Source: Spisula solida (Eukaryota > Mollusca > Bivalvia > Venerida > Mactridae). Taken from it: a DNA stretch of 64,000 nucleotides. Positions 22,745-36,000 of this stretch are shown here, one piece after another. Position numbers and translations under genes: made by a program. The stretch's first letter is position 1; every line of letters begins with the position of its first letter. Under the pieces are notes generated by a model, which saw only the letters and a list, made by a program, of their open reading frames with translations, did not search any database and was not told the DNA's origin. The stretch spans positions 51,436,761 through 51,500,760 of the forward strand of contig OX365950.1 of assembly GCA_947247005.1 (NCBI GenBank), read 5' to 3'.

Positions 22745-23656
22745 ATGGGGGTGTGAGTAAGTATCAATATTCCTTACAGAAGCTGCAGCTTAACCTACGC
22801 AGAGAAAATGAAGAAGCGCTTTAGTTAACGTAATATCGTTCACAGGAAAGTAATTCAAAAGCGACATATCTGCTGTCTTGCTGTGCTGTCAAATGTAGAC
22901 AATTGTCTATGTTAAAATCGAAATAATAAGTTAATGTTATAGTTAATATGTTAGAATTATAAACAAATTAAATGCAAGGGAGCGTACAGCAACCGCAACA
23001 CTATATGTGTTTATAATTCTAAAGTTATTATGTAACCGGCTTATAGTTTACCCTACTAAATTGTCCAAACGAAAACCAGGGATTTTCAAAATTTTGGACC
23101 ACTTATTCATATAGTTGTGCAATGGGCATAGTATTTTTAAGTTGTTCATGAAGCAAACATGTTCATTTGGACACTTTTGCTGTTTCCAATTATGTGTAGG
23201 GTAAACTATATATATGAAAACAAGTCAAAACAAAGTAACAGCTTCTGCAATAGTGCTTGCCTATTATTACTTGGTTGAAATACGTGTACTCATAAATAGC
23301 TCCATACGGATAATAGTGTCGAGTTTATTGACCTGTAAAAATACATGACTTAATCATAAATTAATATATCACCGACTTTCTGTAGAAGGCTAGATCTAGT
23401 AGTATTAGGTGTGCAGTTATTGTATAATTATGTAATTCATACTTTGCCGCAAGTGACCAATAATATAAGATATTTTGCTAAGTGTATCAATTTATGTTTC
23501 TCCACTTCAGCAAATGTGACAGCACGTGAATAGCTCCTTTAAGATGACAACATGTGATAATATAACCCGGGTACAGACTACAATGAACACTTCGAACTCA
23601 GCTCGACCATGTAATATTTGTAATGTTTTGTAATCCATGTACATACTGTAAATAAA
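22745..23656 (+). other. Probable 3' splice unit and poly(A) signal of deaminase-like gene B
   Basis: Donor gtaagtat at 22757, acceptor tctccacttcag ending at 23520, last exon to AATAAA at 23651-23656. Every signal is kept in both duplicates although the intron has gained and lost short segments. Confidence 0.45.
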
Positions 23657-23879
23657 ACGAAAGAAAAAATATATGAATTCTTACGGAAGTGTTTATTTCT
23701 CAAAGATTGTCAAAATATAGAAGATACGTGTACATGTAAGCATGCATATACAATGTACATTTTTGGCACTAATACTTGTATAAGCCACCCAAATAAGCGT
23801 ACCCTATGAATGACACTGCTATATTACCATGATCACGATAAAATAATGATCGTTGATACAATCAATTTATTCAGGTTTG

Positions 23880-24540
23880 TCACTTGTAGACAAACATTGC
23901 AATATCATAACGTTGTACTTTTATTGTTTTGAACATCTTAATTGGAGAAGAAGGCAGTAGAAACCAATACCTTATCCCCTAAGCCACATACTAATACACA
24001 TAATATCTATAAAATAAGACATAAATAAAAACAATTGCAATGTTTATGTAAATAATTTTATGTAAACAAATGACTGGCCTGATTTAACGGGTTATTCTGT
24101 ATAGTGCGCACATGATAATGTGTTGTTACGAACATGTATCCATTTGGTCAACTGTTGCAAAGTTGGTTTTACAAACTACTTAAGTAAACAGATATGATCA
24201 GTTTTGTATTAAAAACATCACTGATAAATCGTGCACATTTGATTAATCCACCTTTGTGGAGTATACCCTATTTTACCGCCTTTCTAATTTTCATGGGCGC
24301 ACTATAGTAATAATCACAGGAATTTGAAATGCCATAGTAATCGATCTACTACTTTGTTGCGAAAATCAAATATATGGAACCGACGATGAATTACATAATG
24401 TTTGACAAAATTAGTAATATATATTTTGGAAACCAAGCGCATACATATGGAGATCACGTCGTTTATGAAATAATTTATTCATTGAACTCAACCCAAAGAA
24501 ATCTTCAGTATTAAGAGTTCGACTTTTTTAAAACACACAC
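23880..24540. other. No gene recognised
   Basis: About 23880-24020 resembles 33940-34090 in the same direction (cacttgta.acaaac, aatatcataa, ctattgtttca-like words), next to a LINE remnant there. The rest is unrecognised AT-rich sequence. Confidence 0.4.
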
Positions 24541-24559
24541 ATCGAATATTTTGCAAAAT

Positions 24560-25560
24560 GCAACAGTTTAACTGGACTTCCACACAGATGACAAACTTAA
24601 CAAAGCAAATAAAAAAATGAAATCTACTTTAAAGCAGTGGTCAAAACATAACCTTACCCTACTAGAAAAAATCACAGTCATAAAAAAACATATGCCCTAT
24701 CAAAATTATTATACCCATTTAGAAAATCCACCTCAATCTACAATAAATGACATAAGTAAATCACTTTACACCTTTCTTTGGAATAATTAACCTGAAACAA
24801 TAAGCAGAAACGTCATAATTCAAGACTACGAAGCCGGTGGTCTTAAAACGGTGGACCTAATTACTTTATCTATATACATGTAGCTTAAAGTCTGGGTGGG
24901 TAAAAAGGCTTATTGATCAAAATAAAGGAAATTGGAAACATATTTATACAAAAGAAATGAACTATTTGGAGGCGAATTATTGTTCGAGAGTAACCTGTCA
25001 GAAAAGGAAACTTAATGCAGTTTTAGAAATAAGATTCTAAAAGATGTGACCTTATGCTGGACTATAGTAAAACAAAACAATGACCAAACCAGTAAGCTAA
25101 ATCAAAGCCTCTGGAATAACCAACGAATAACGACAAACAACAACACACTATTTGATAAGAATTGGTACAGAAATGGGATTAAATATCTAAAGCACATATA
25201 TAAAACAGACAATTTGCTATACATGTACTATCATAGACCCCAAATGGGTCCTCAAAGAAAAATGGTAATTTATTTAAGACATTATGAATATGTACCTGTG
25301 TTTTATCGTATAATAAATCACATTCACTTGTTCAAATGCGTACAATAAAAACAACAACCTGACAGACCGAAGAAAACATGACGTAGGACACTGGTGCTAT
25401 AATTCGCAGATATGGGATTATGTTTTGGAGAAGCGCAGAGAATGGCCAAATCCGGACCTAAGTGGAGAGATACCATTGTATCATTATGTCCTACTGGGAC
25501 GAATAGGAATAAACATCATTGTGACCAAATGTCATAAAGATTAGGTTAAAATGGTAACAT
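24560..25560 (+). mobile_element. Broken L1/Tx1-like LINE, C-terminal ORF2 region
   Basis: Across several frameshifts and stops the plus strand encodes text typical of the region after the reverse transcriptase: LKQWSKHNLTLLEKITVIK, then LYTFLWNN, then IIQDYEAGGLK, then LWNNQRITTNN and WYRNGIKYL. An in-frame stop follows LWNN. Upstream RT motifs and the endonuclease are absent, so it is a 5'-truncated dead copy. A tail rich in gacggac-type words follows at 25570-25650. Confidence 0.7.
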
Positions 25561-25649
25561 CTGGTGTCTATTACGGACGACGTGCAGACGAAAGACGGAC
25601 TGACAAGGAGAGTCACAAAAACTTACATTGTCACATAGTGACAAGCGAT

Positions 25650-26060
25650 CTAATAAAACACATTCTTTAACAATAACAATAAAACAAAATCAATAACACA
25701 CACATTAAATACGTAGTCTAAAGCATATACAAGGTATTAACAAAGTTCGTTCTCAAATTTTTAGTGTTAATAGTTGATTTTTCTGACGTCAGAAGAAAAT
25801 ACAATTTTCAGGTTAAATTCCAGAGGGTTCTACCATTGCTCTAATCTTTCGAGCAGTAATTGAAGTTATTTGTGTAAGAAATTAAAATTGTACACTGCGT
25901 ACAACGTTCAGATAAAATTTGGTATGAATTCAAATTTTGAGATCAAAATTGTTTAACACCCTGTATTGTACATACATTACCCATAGTCTTAAATACGTAG
26001 TCACTACATAAATGAATATTACTCAAAGTTTGATAAGGGTAAAAAAAATCGATATGCCAT
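25650..26060. other. Unique stretch before the tandem duplication
   Basis: AT-rich, no gene seen. It stops being unique at 26061, where the duplicated segment begins. Confidence 0.5.
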
Positions 26061-26573
26061 ATTTCGACGTAATTTCGTGTTATTACGGGAAACTTCGGTA
26101 CCGTTCGGAAAATTTTATAAACATCCGTAAACATTAAATATTTTTATTTTACGGTATTCATATCAATAAATCTGCTTAATAAATTATGTCTTGGTAATTA
26201 TATTTGACGATCTTTAAAAAAATAAATTTAAAATAAAAAAAATAGTGACGAGTTCCTTCCCTTTGATATTCGAAGTCATAGAAACGCTCGCGAAATCAAG
26301 CCCCGAAATGACATGGCGAGCAGACTTATTCTCGACGTGAGGTCGATTTTGTCACCAAAACTGTGTTATTCGGAAGGGTTGAGGACTATTATCAGTCTAA
26401 ATTACATTGGTAAACACCGTTGTGAGGACGAATACCGTTATTCTTATGAATTTTCGGTTGAGAACGATGGAAATCTCGGAAACAAACATTGAGCTGTTGA
26501 GAAAACGAAAGTAGAAAAAATATTTCTGTTGCACCATTTCGTCGAGAAGAGACACAATAATGCAAACCAGCCT

Positions 26574-27687
26574 ATGTTGATGTTCATCACGATGCTTCTC
26601 AACACTATTGAGGTAAAACTTGCTAAAACATTGTGTTCTTGATCAAATATTCTTGTATCAGATGAGCGTTATAGGCTCCATTTTACATCTTGTTATTGTC
26701 AGCTCGACTGTACTTGGTCATTTTCAATTCAGAACTATTCTGATTTTGAATGGTTATTTTTGTGATCTTCGTGTAAGCATAGTGTTATTTTAACGAGATC
26801 AAATGGATAATTTAGTTTAAAAAGCTCAGTGGAAGTCTCGCTTGTTTTTTTGTAAAAGATGTAGGCCTACAAAGAATAGCCCATGTATCTACATGTACAT
26901 ATTTGTGAAAGAACTGGACTACATGTACCGAAATAGCCTTGTAGTAGCCGCAGGTCTATTGTTTAGTGTACTCGACTTGTAACCGGGAAAGCCGGGTTCA
27001 AGGTCCAGGCCTTTTTTTTGCTGAATTTTGTAGAGGCCCAGGCCCTTTTGTTTTGTGAAAATTTAGCACGAAAATCCTCAAAATTGTGAAAAAGTTGGCG
27101 CAGAAACTTTTCAAATTGTTATAAACTAAGCGCGATAAATCATCAAATTGTGAAATAATTTTTTCAGATGTTAGCTCTCAATTTTTGTCCACTTGTCCCA
27201 AACATGCATGTTATGATATAATACTTCATATCAAGTCCAGTACAGGAATATATGACTTTTTATCTATGTTTGGTTTGTTTGATGCTTTGTGGTGAAGTTG
27301 TGAAGGGGGCCTTTATAAATTGTGAAAGGGGCCTATAGGAAATTGTGAAAGGGGCTGATGAAGGCCCCTTGTATATAGTGAAAAAAAGCCCTGAGTTCAC
27401 ATAATACTTGTTGCAACATCTGTCTATTTGATAGAAAAACAAAACAAATATATCTGAAATATATTTGAACTGCTACAGATTCTTATAAAAGTAGTTTACC
27501 TTAAGCATTTCTGCACTAAGTATGCGACATGACACTATAAATCTGCCAAGTCACTTAGTGTCAACATAATAAACAACAAGGTGATAATAATTATTATTTA
27601 TATTTGCAGGGAATCGAGAATGGTACGTTTCACTTGAAACAGTTGACTTCAAAACTAGAGATGCTGAAGAAATGTGTGCAGAATTGA
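26574..27687 (+). CDS. Possible small spliced gene (38 codons, three exons), copy 1
   Basis: A CpG-bearing region (26280-26560) precedes an ATG at 26574. Thirteen codons run to a donor ATTGAG|GTAAAA at 26612/26613. The acceptor tatttgcag ends at 27609 and the next exon continues the frame for 25 codons to TGA at 27685-27687. That exon ends at GTGAG|GTAATG (27717) and a third, untranslated exon starts after tatttgcag at 28300. All junctions are GT-AG and identical in the copy at 38900. Another frame of exon 2 is also open (NREWYVSLETVDFKTRDAEE onward) and ends at TAA near 27710, so the true frame is uncertain. I recognise no family; a long non-coding RNA is equally possible. Confidence 0.3.
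26940..27030 (+). mobile_element. tRNA-like SINE head (also 39266-39356)
   Basis: An A-box-like ttgtttagtgtactcgac and a B-box-like gccgggttcaaggtcc lie at tRNA spacing, followed by short repeats (aaattgtgaaa, and three ttgtgaaagggg words at 27295-27355). It lies inside the proposed first intron of the small gene. Confidence 0.45.
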
Positions 27688-28829
27688 GAAAGTGTAAAAG
27701 TGTAGTGTAACTGTGAGGTAATGCATGATTGTATTGTTACAGTTTGTTGCATAAGCAGAAGTAATGCGCGTCCATGTTTTGCAAATACATTGTTCCTAAT
27801 GCAAAATTTAGGTTATAATTAAGCACCTATCCCTAATTCAACGATTTGAACTTTCTGTCTTATAATTGTATACATAATTCAGTTTGGTTGCTAAAATTGT
27901 TTTTGGTTGTAGTTACCATGACAATATTCCAAATAAATTCAAATTATATTGCAGTTCAGTCATAGATCTGTTCTTATAATATCTGTCTTTATTGGAGCTG
28001 TCATTGACGATTCCGATATATCGTTGATACATTGATATATTGATTTTCAAGTAAAGGTGAACAAGAAACAGACCTATCAGTTATGTAGCAGTCACTTAAT
28101 GTGAATTCTACACTCTATATGTTTAATACTGGGTATAGATTCAGCTTTTGAAAATAGCACCTTTGGTTTTAGCTTAGATTTGATATAATTTGACAATTTC
28201 TGAACTTTCATTTTTTTAACGAAGAAAATGTTTTGTGCAGGACCACCAGGATCATATTAGTATATACATGTAATTATAATGTTATAATATTATTTGCAGG
28301 TTGTGAAATACTGTTGCTGAATACTACACAGATTGCAACAGTGGAATCAGACATAGCATATTACCCGGAATGCAGCACGGGAACAAGATTTTGCATATAA
28401 CCCAGATCGGACCATGGAACTTTTTTCTGAAAGATTGTTAAATATTTACATATTAATAGAGGAATATATCGCGCAGTTGTTCCAGTCGTTGCCGGCAGTC
28501 ACTAATGCTACTTTTATACTTGCACTCAGAAATGGTTGTATTGTTCAAGATTAGTGTCAGTGTCCATACCGTCTAAATTTGGATTGGCAGACAAAGTTCC
28601 TTTACTTTGATTCCATGTGACAGTTTTCCTGTGTCATAAAGTGCATTCTATTGTATAAATAATATTTGAGTGTCAATTAAGAACTTGGGATACAGAGTGT
28701 ATGAGTTAATTTTCACCCATTACTCCATAGATATACAACTTGAACATTTATAAGTATGAGACAGGACATATAAACTTTATAAGGGTATGATTATACTTGT
28801 AAAGTATGCTTGGGTATATTGAGTTTAGC

Positions 28830-29460
28830 ACACCTGTCATATAGTCACAAGGTGAGCTTTTGTGATCACTCGATGTCCGTCATTCCCACCCTTTTTGCTT
28901 GCATAGGCAGTAGAAATCACAATTTTACTATAATCTTTATGAAACATAGACACAACGACCATCGCAACAAATATTTATTTTATATTGGGTCATTTGGGGT
29001 TAAAAAGGTGTTACTTGGTCAAATCATACATGAATCTTGTGAAGTCGCAGGAGATCACTATTTTGGTCCAATTTTTATGACTGATCATCTCAACAAAATC
29101 TGGCTCAAGTTCTATATTGGGTCATAAGTGGTCAAAACATAGGTCAATATCATTATGTCAAATCATACATGAACCTTGTGCAGTCTCTAAAGGTCTCCAG
29201 TTTGGTTTAATCTTCATGAAACTTGATGACAATGATCCCTAAACAAAGTCTATGTCAAGTTCTACATTGGGTCATCTGGGATAAAAAAAAACTAGGTCAC
29301 TATAGATCCAATCATGCATACATGTACACATTGAGTAGTCACTAGAGGCCACAATTTTAGTCTAATCTTTATGAAACTTTGTGACTTTGGTCACGATGAT
29401 CAACTCAGGGTCATCTGGGGTTAAAAACTAGGCCACTGTGTTAAATAATTGATAAAGCTA
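28830..29460. repeat. Interspersed repeat of the ggtgagcttttgtgatcac type, copy 1
   Basis: It starts with aaggtgagcttttgtgatcac and repeats a ~150-bp theme of catgaatcttgtgaag-like, atctttatgaaac and gggtcatctggggtta words about four times. From memory, elements of this kind are very common in mollusc genomes. A complementary relative lies at 35640-36000. Duplicated at 41156-41786. Confidence 0.55.
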
Positions 29461-29635
29461 AGTTGTCTTTTAGGGCATGTGGCTAATGCTGTGTTGATTG
29501 TGACAAATGGATGGCTGTCAGTTCACTAATGTCTAAAACATATTTGCTTTTGAATGAAAACATGACGTGTGTATATTCATTTTCTTAGTTAGATCATTAG
29601 CTATAAGCCAATGGATGTTTTAATGCGTTTTCTTA

Positions 29636-30170
29636 TTTTTGGGGTTATACAATGGTCCAGCCAAAGGGAAGGAATTTAACTATTTCTGTATCCAGAGCAA
29701 CCACAGTTTCAATCAGAATAATACAAATATTCAAGTTTACACAATCTCCTTTTAAACTCCTTTCTGTATACCGAGTTTCATAGGTCTAGCTTGGAAACTG
29801 TTTTAGTTATGCCAGGATTCCAGATTTTATAGATTTTTTTCTATTTCCGTTTCCATAGCAACCGCACTTTTTGTTATAATCAAAACATATTTAGATGTGC
29901 ATAATCTCCTTATTGGCCCCTACCAACATACCAAGTTTTGTAATCCTAACTTAGAAACTGTTATGGTAGGATCCAGATTTTTACATTTTTTCATTATTTT
30001 TGTCTCCATAGCAACCACAATTTTTGTTAGATTCAAAATATTTTTGGACGTGCATAATTCCCTTATTGCCCCCTATCCACATACCAAGTTTCATAAACCT
30101 AGTTTGAAAACTGTTTGAGCTATGTCAGGATCCTGACTTTTGAGGAACAGACGAAGGGTAAACCTATGTC
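29636..30170. repeat. Interspersed repeat with ~155-bp internal periodicity, copy 1
   Basis: The words (t)ccatagcaacc(a/g)ca (or ccagagcaaccaca) near 29693, 29851 and 30006, and taccaagttt(c/t)(a/g)ta near 29770, 29930 and 30082, mark three units. Duplicated at 41962-42496. Confidence 0.55.
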
Positions 30171-30174
30171 CCCT

Positions 30175-30609
30175 CAGGACCCAATTCCACGAAAAAACTT
30201 AAGTTATTGCTCAGCTGAGACTGCTATTTTAAAAGCATATTTTGTTGGTTAAAGGACTTTCATGTATACGAGTATAGATTGTTTCATCACAGTTAGATGC
30301 CAATATAATAGAGCAATACATAACAAGTCCGATTTTTATAGAAATAGTGCTTTAAAGTTAGAAACATTTAAAGTAAAAACTGAAGTCTGTTATAACAAGC
30401 TCAAGTAAGAAGATCTTTGTTGTTCATAACCGTTGGATTTCCATGAGCATTTCATACAAAAATCACCTACTAAATCAATATTTAGCAATAAATACACAGT
30501 TTGTGGTAGCAATCTACATCACAAGACTATAAGTGTAGTCATATAATAAATTTAAAATAGCAGTCTCAGCTGAGCAATAACTTAAGTTTTTTCCTGGAAT
30601 CGGGGCCTG
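30175..30609. mobile_element. TIR element (MITE), copy 1
   Basis: Imperfect ~50-bp TIRs: the left end has aaaaaacttaagttattgct then cagctgagactgc; the right end is its complement and finishes gaatcggggcctg. The 435-bp element has no ORF. Duplicated at 42501-42935. Confidence 0.85.
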
Positions 30610-31551
30610 GTTGAAAACCGATAGGGGACTAAAAAAAAATTCTGAATTTTATGTCAGAACATACATCAACTTGTAGCAAATGATCTAACTAACAAAATGA
30701 ATACACACATGACATGTTTTCAGTCAATAATGAAAAAGTTTCTGTGTTTTTAGTAAATGAGAACTCATTCTCCAGCGAGTACAGAAATAAGAGTATGCAA
30801 AGAAAAGTACATTTTCTGAAATAAATCTGTGGTAAACTTTTTTTATTTTGTTATTTTCTTATACAATATTGATTACTTAAAATTTGTATGTTACTATTGT
30901 AGCATGCCAATCATTTTATAAGATGATTTTATACCATTCTTTGAAAGGGAAATTTAAATATTTTGATAAATCTACTCATTCCAAACACTGAAATTGAAAG
31001 ATAGAGGTGAAAGAAAAACATATGAAGTAATTTACAAATTTCTGTTACATATCATTTATAAACACATTCCATTGGCTGTGTAAAAACATAAAACTTTGCA
31101 CAATTTATTGATTTTATTGACACAAAAAATAGAAAAATACTGTTAGGACCTTTTCTGAAATTTGCTCTATTTTGATATGGATGGTTACCATAGTTAAAAT
31201 GGAATTTCTCCAAAACGGCGTGGTAAAAGTTTTAAAAAAATTATATTTAGACAAGCCATGTGATACCCTTAATGAAAAAGTTAGTTTCATTGGGAATCTA
31301 AATTTTGCCAATGTTGGATGGATTACCTTAATTCGACTTTGAGTTTTGTCAAAAAATTAAAAAATGTATGTTCCAATAAATCTGTGCTACTTTTCTAACA
31401 ACCTAACACAGCCTTTCAAAAAATAAGCATACATATCACAAATTTTCCTCGTAATATGTGGACAAAGCTACTGATGTTTAGCATAAATGTCATTTTAGCA
31501 AATTTCATAGTTTTTCATGATGTAAACCTTCCCAAACCCCACGATAGCATA
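30610..31551. other. No gene recognised (also 42936-43878)
   Basis: AT-rich, with short ORFs only. The two tandem copies are nearly identical here. Confidence 0.4.
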
Positions 31552-32165
31552 CAGGGTATCCATTAATTCCACACATTAATAAATGCTATAACTTAAACAT
31601 CTTTTAAGTTATTAAATTAAAGAAAACATGTAATTCCAGAGTATATGACATTTGTGTAAACTTTGTTTTGATCTAAAACAAATATTCCACAATAGAATCC
31701 TTATCTAGAGCAGATGCTCAATGTGACCACCCATCTTCTCTGAAACGAGTTTTAAACGTCGTTTTAAATTCTGTACATGACGTTGTTGCATGCAGATTAG
31801 GTAACCAGTCTCTTTTCCCGACAAATCGAATGTTTCATTTCATTGGACTAATCCAACAATATTCCTTCTTGAATGCACAGGTGTATTTGGACACTCTATG
31901 CAATCTTTCTTTTCACTAAAATCGTAGATGTTCCCTATTCATAATAAAGTTTATGATTTCTAAGGTTCAGACTTCTTGGAATACTGAAGATATATGACGT
32001 AATTAATGACGTTATAACGAAGCTCTGACGGCACAATATCAGATACTTTTTCATTTCAGCAGAAATTTGTATTTTATTACCTTTCCAACAACACCACATT
32101 TATACGTCTAAGTAAAGAAAAAGTTATAGGCATTTACTAATGTGCGGAATAAATGGATCACCATG
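31552..32165. mobile_element. TIR DNA-transposon remnant, copy 1
   Basis: The left end ggtatccattaattccacac is complementary to the right end around gtgcggaataaatggatcac, with ~50-bp TIRs continuing into taaatgctataactt/aagttataggcattta. The ~610-bp interior has no intact ORF; the class is not determinable. Duplicated at 43879-44496. Confidence 0.75.
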
Positions 32166-33419
32166 TACACGTCTTGCTACACTTTGATATGTTGTACTTT
32201 TATAATTTGCAGAATACTGGGTATGTTAAATAAAAAAGTGTAGCACTGTCATCGTGTTTTTTTTCGGAAAGTTTTACGTCCTAATTCACAGTCGTGAAAA
32301 TGTCAAGTTTGGCTAAATATGACATATTCTTCGCAGTTTTGTCAACATATTACAAGGGAAATGCTCATTTTTACGTAGTTAATGTTAGATTATTTGAATT
32401 ATAAGTCATATTTATAGAACCATGACCTTTTGCTTTTTGAAAAATAACGGTGCCAAAAACAAGCCATTCGTGAACCTTGTCCATTCGAAAAACCACGTGT
32501 TGCATTTGGTATGAATTAACGTAATGTCGTCTTTTTTAGCTAACCGATAAGCTCTATTGACATGGACTAAAGTGGCAAAAATGACATTGAAAGGTCGACT
32601 GTCCCTTTTCTATTCTCCTATTGTACAAGACCCAAACCGCCAAAAAGATGCTTGAATGCAGCACAAACATATTATTGAGGATGGGCTTATCAGAACTTGG
32701 ATATAAACATCGTCACTCGTTTGCAATATTGCAGATGTAACGTTATTGTTCTGAACATCCCAGCAGCCCATCTTATGCAAAATATTCACAAGGAAACTTT
32801 TTTTAACCCTTTTCAAATTGTGCGTAGAATATTTATTTCTCAACGCATATCTAATACTGCATATACATGTATTGCACACCACACACAGCCTTCGATCAAA
32901 ACTACATGTATTTATTTCTTGAAGTTTATCATTAAAATAAATACTGTTCACGAAATTAATACTTCAATACTACATAAAGTGCTCGCCCTGATGTCGATTA
33001 TAGACTTTTGAATTATATTTAATAGTAAATGAACATAATTATTTCATCATTCAAACAAAAGTTTTAAAAATACATAACATAACATATAGTTTATTTGCAT
33101 TAAATACAACATAGTTCAAACAGCCAAACAAACAAAATTAACATAATAAGTCACTGTGATAAATACATATATAGCCAGAACAAATATAATAATACATGTA
33201 ATGAAAAGAATGCATATTAATAATAACAGAGTTATATAAACAGTTTGTATGTGTCAGTATGGGTAAAAAGTGACATTATCAATTTCTATTAAGGGAAGCA
33301 TAGTAAATATATTTAGCGATTTGCAAAAGTGTACGGGTTGAGGTTGTTGACATGAGACATGTAAATTTTTGTATGGTTGGCCAGCTAGAGAAATACGTTT
33401 TGAAATATTTGGTTCTTAG
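32166..33419. other. No gene recognised, copy 1
   Basis: Overlapping ORFs of about 100 codons on both strands (32610-33011) are broken by indels in the second tandem copy (45031 onward), which argues against coding. From here on the two copies are visibly more diverged. Confidence 0.45.
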
Positions 33420-33905
33420 ATTCCTATGTTTTGGACAAATTATAAAAAATGGTATTTATTTTCAACGACCCCATGTTGCATTGTAGACAAGTCCTATTAT
33501 GACGTTCTATATTAAAGTATCTTCTAGTTTTGATAGCTATATCATGACATGATAATCTAAATTTTGTAGAGCGATTCTGTACTTCTTTTGTTTTATGAAA
33601 GATAGGTATTTTTAATATCAAAAGTGTGTTTATATAGACTATATGATGTCAGTTTACTAGAATTATTAATACTTGTATACCATGTTTGTTTGTAAATGTC
33701 CAATATACGTTGTTTAATACAAAAGTAATTTATGTCAATTACATATTGATTATTTGATTATTCCAAATATCAAGCATGCCTATACATGTATTACTAAGTA
33801 ATGTTTTAATTTGGGAAGCCGAGTTCATACCGTTGTAACTGTGGCCATTATCTGTATCGTTTGCTAAAACTTCGTATATTTTAGTTAATAGAGTATTATT
33901 TGATT
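33420..33905 (-). mobile_element. LINE ORF2 C-terminal remnant, copy 1
   Basis: The minus strand encodes text typical of the end of LINE ORF2: an LxKIP-like stretch, STKFRLSCHDIAI, TRRYFNIERHNRTC, then CNMGSLKINTIFYNL in place of the usual C-x2-C...H...C knuckle. A stop interrupts it near 33650. Duplicated at 47040-47525. Confidence 0.6.
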
Positions 33906-34352
33906 TCAGGAGTATTGTCCAATATCTAATTATATAGATCAGTCACTTGTAAACAAACAACAGAATATCATAATTATCAGATATAATATTTCTATTGTTT
34001 CAAATGCATAATATTATCTCATAAAAAAGGCGGTGAAAACAAAATTTTAACAAATACAAAAAATACATACTAAGTAACTTAGTACAATATTATGAAAAAT
34101 AAATTCAAAAATACAATTGATTCATCTGATAGACAATTCATCAACAGAAACATGAAAAGAAGAACAAACATGCATGCTCATCCATATAAACATCACATAC
34201 ACAGCAATGAGACAACATATATGAACATCAATAAATTGACAGTACAATCAAGACATCAAGAATACAATTCTGTAAATGAAAATTTACCTACAAAGTACAT
34301 GAAATATATGCATGTCATACACAAATAATAGCATAGTATATCTTTATACTTA

Positions 34353-35100
34353 CAAGGTTAGCTTTAAAAGAAGCTAGAAGTGGCTCAAGTCGTATTTTTT
34401 AACAGGAGAGCTGTGGAAATGAACAGAACATTGTGCATAAATTGTAACCTCATTGTGTTTGTGTTTTCGGGTTTCACGCCGTTTCTGAACAATTTATCAG
34501 TTATACATATGTATATGGTTTCGATTAATTTTGGTAAATACATTCCATAACAAATTTCGTACATTTATTAAGCCATTTAAAATGTCTTCACTATATAACT
34601 TACATGTATATTTCTATGGTTACAATAAAAATCATTTCGTCGAAAATGACAATAAAATTAAGATAATCATGACTTTTTGTCTCTTTACACGTACATATTA
34701 CTTGGGTAGCTACAGCAGTCATTAGTGCACTGGATATGTAATCCGGCCATCCGGGTTCGACATCCAATTGCAACAGGTCGTACCCTTCCATGAAGTAGAG
34801 TCCATTTCCTCTTGTAGATAAGTTGCTGGTTCTTGTGCAAGGGTACATTGGTAATGGTTACAAAAGAGTCCAGGAAAACTGGTAAGGATAATTGAAACCA
34901 TATATAACTGATAAATTGTTCAGAAACGGAGTTAGACCTACTATATGTGTGATTATTATTTTGGGTAATTTTACTACAATAACATTGTAAAGCATGTGTT
35001 TGGGCTTAATTAATTGATGTATTTCAAGAGAAGACACGAAAATAAGAGACAGAGGTATACGAACCGAGCCACTTCTAGCTTTTTTTAAAAGCTAGCCTTG
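34353..35100. mobile_element. TIR element with nested inverted repeats, copy 1
   Basis: The outer TIR caaggttagcttt...agctagaagtggctc is complementary to the right end finishing gctagccttg. An inner pair, gtttctgaacaatttatcag and its complement, lies at 34482-34540 and 34885-34935. A tRNA-like SINE head with B-box-like ccgggttcgacatcc is embedded at 34715-34790. Duplicated at 47968-48715. Confidence 0.8.
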
Positions 35101-35639
35101 TGAGAAACTCAATGGACCATAGCAACAAATATGGACGCACCCGTGGCACCCGTGAGAAATCCTAACCGCTTTTGAAAGGCCGTTTTTCATGGGTTATGTT
35201 TTGTCTTAACCAATCGCGCTGTCTGTTACAATTGCCGGGCAGTCTGCCTGTAACCTGGCTTCGTGTTGGTGATAGGTGGTTCTTATAGTTAATTCCTATC
35301 ATAATACTGGCTCGCTGTGGCGAGCAAGCACAAACAAACAAATATTTGCAATATATGCACATGCTATTAGGAACATACTTCATGTAGATGCAATGATTTA
35401 ATACTATTCATGAAATTAAACATAAAGACATATTATATAATATCTAGTCAATATATCATTATCATATACAATAATACCAACACAACAACATCTCAATAAC
35501 CTTTGATTCAATGAATATAACAACATAGTCAACAAATTGGTATGATTTGGGACAAATAGTGAATGCGAATACATTGACCACGGTCAAAAAGACGATTACT
35601 GAGAAATAATGACATATTGTTAATTATTTAAGATTAAAA
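35101..35639. other. No gene recognised (also 48716-49249)
   Basis: A short stretch 35104-35390 is richer in G+C than its surroundings (cacccgtggcacccgtg, ttgccgggcagtctgcc) but has no open frame of note. Confidence 0.4.
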
Positions 35640-36000
35640 ATCTCCTATGTCCTCAATTTGTATTACAGGATTACATTGTTTATATCGCATTTGACCTAAG
35701 TTTTGTTGGTATGATCATTGTGACCGAGTTTATAAACATTAGACTAAAATTATTGCCTTTAGTGACTTCGCAAGGTTTTTCTATGATATGACATTGTGAC
35801 CTAGTTTTTAACCCGGGATGACCCAATATCAAACTTGACCTAGATATTGTTAAGATGATCACTGTGACCGAATTTTATAAAGGTTAGTCTAAATCCCTGA
35901 CATCTAGCGTCTACGCAATCTAATTACGGACGAAAGACAAACGGGCACCAGACGGACGGACGGACGAAGAGTGAGCACAAAAGCTCCCTCAGAGTGAGCT
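35640..36000. repeat. Interspersed repeat, complement-oriented relative of 28830-29460
   Basis: Carries gatcat(t/c)gtgaccga, gacccaatatcaaacttgac and a gacggacggacg tract followed by gagtgagcacaaaagctccc. Duplicated at about 49250-49610. Confidence 0.6.

Larger units (their letters stand above)
19738..23880. repeat. Segmental duplication, copy B
   Basis: Partner of 8090-12320 in the same direction. It carries its own intact deaminase-like ORF, a 78-bp array in place of the 34-bp one, and the same downstream splice and poly(A) signals. Confidence 0.85.

Noticed and set aside
32610..33011. Overlapping ~100-codon ORFs on both strands
   Set aside because: The second tandem copy breaks them with indels, and neither shows a recognisable domain.
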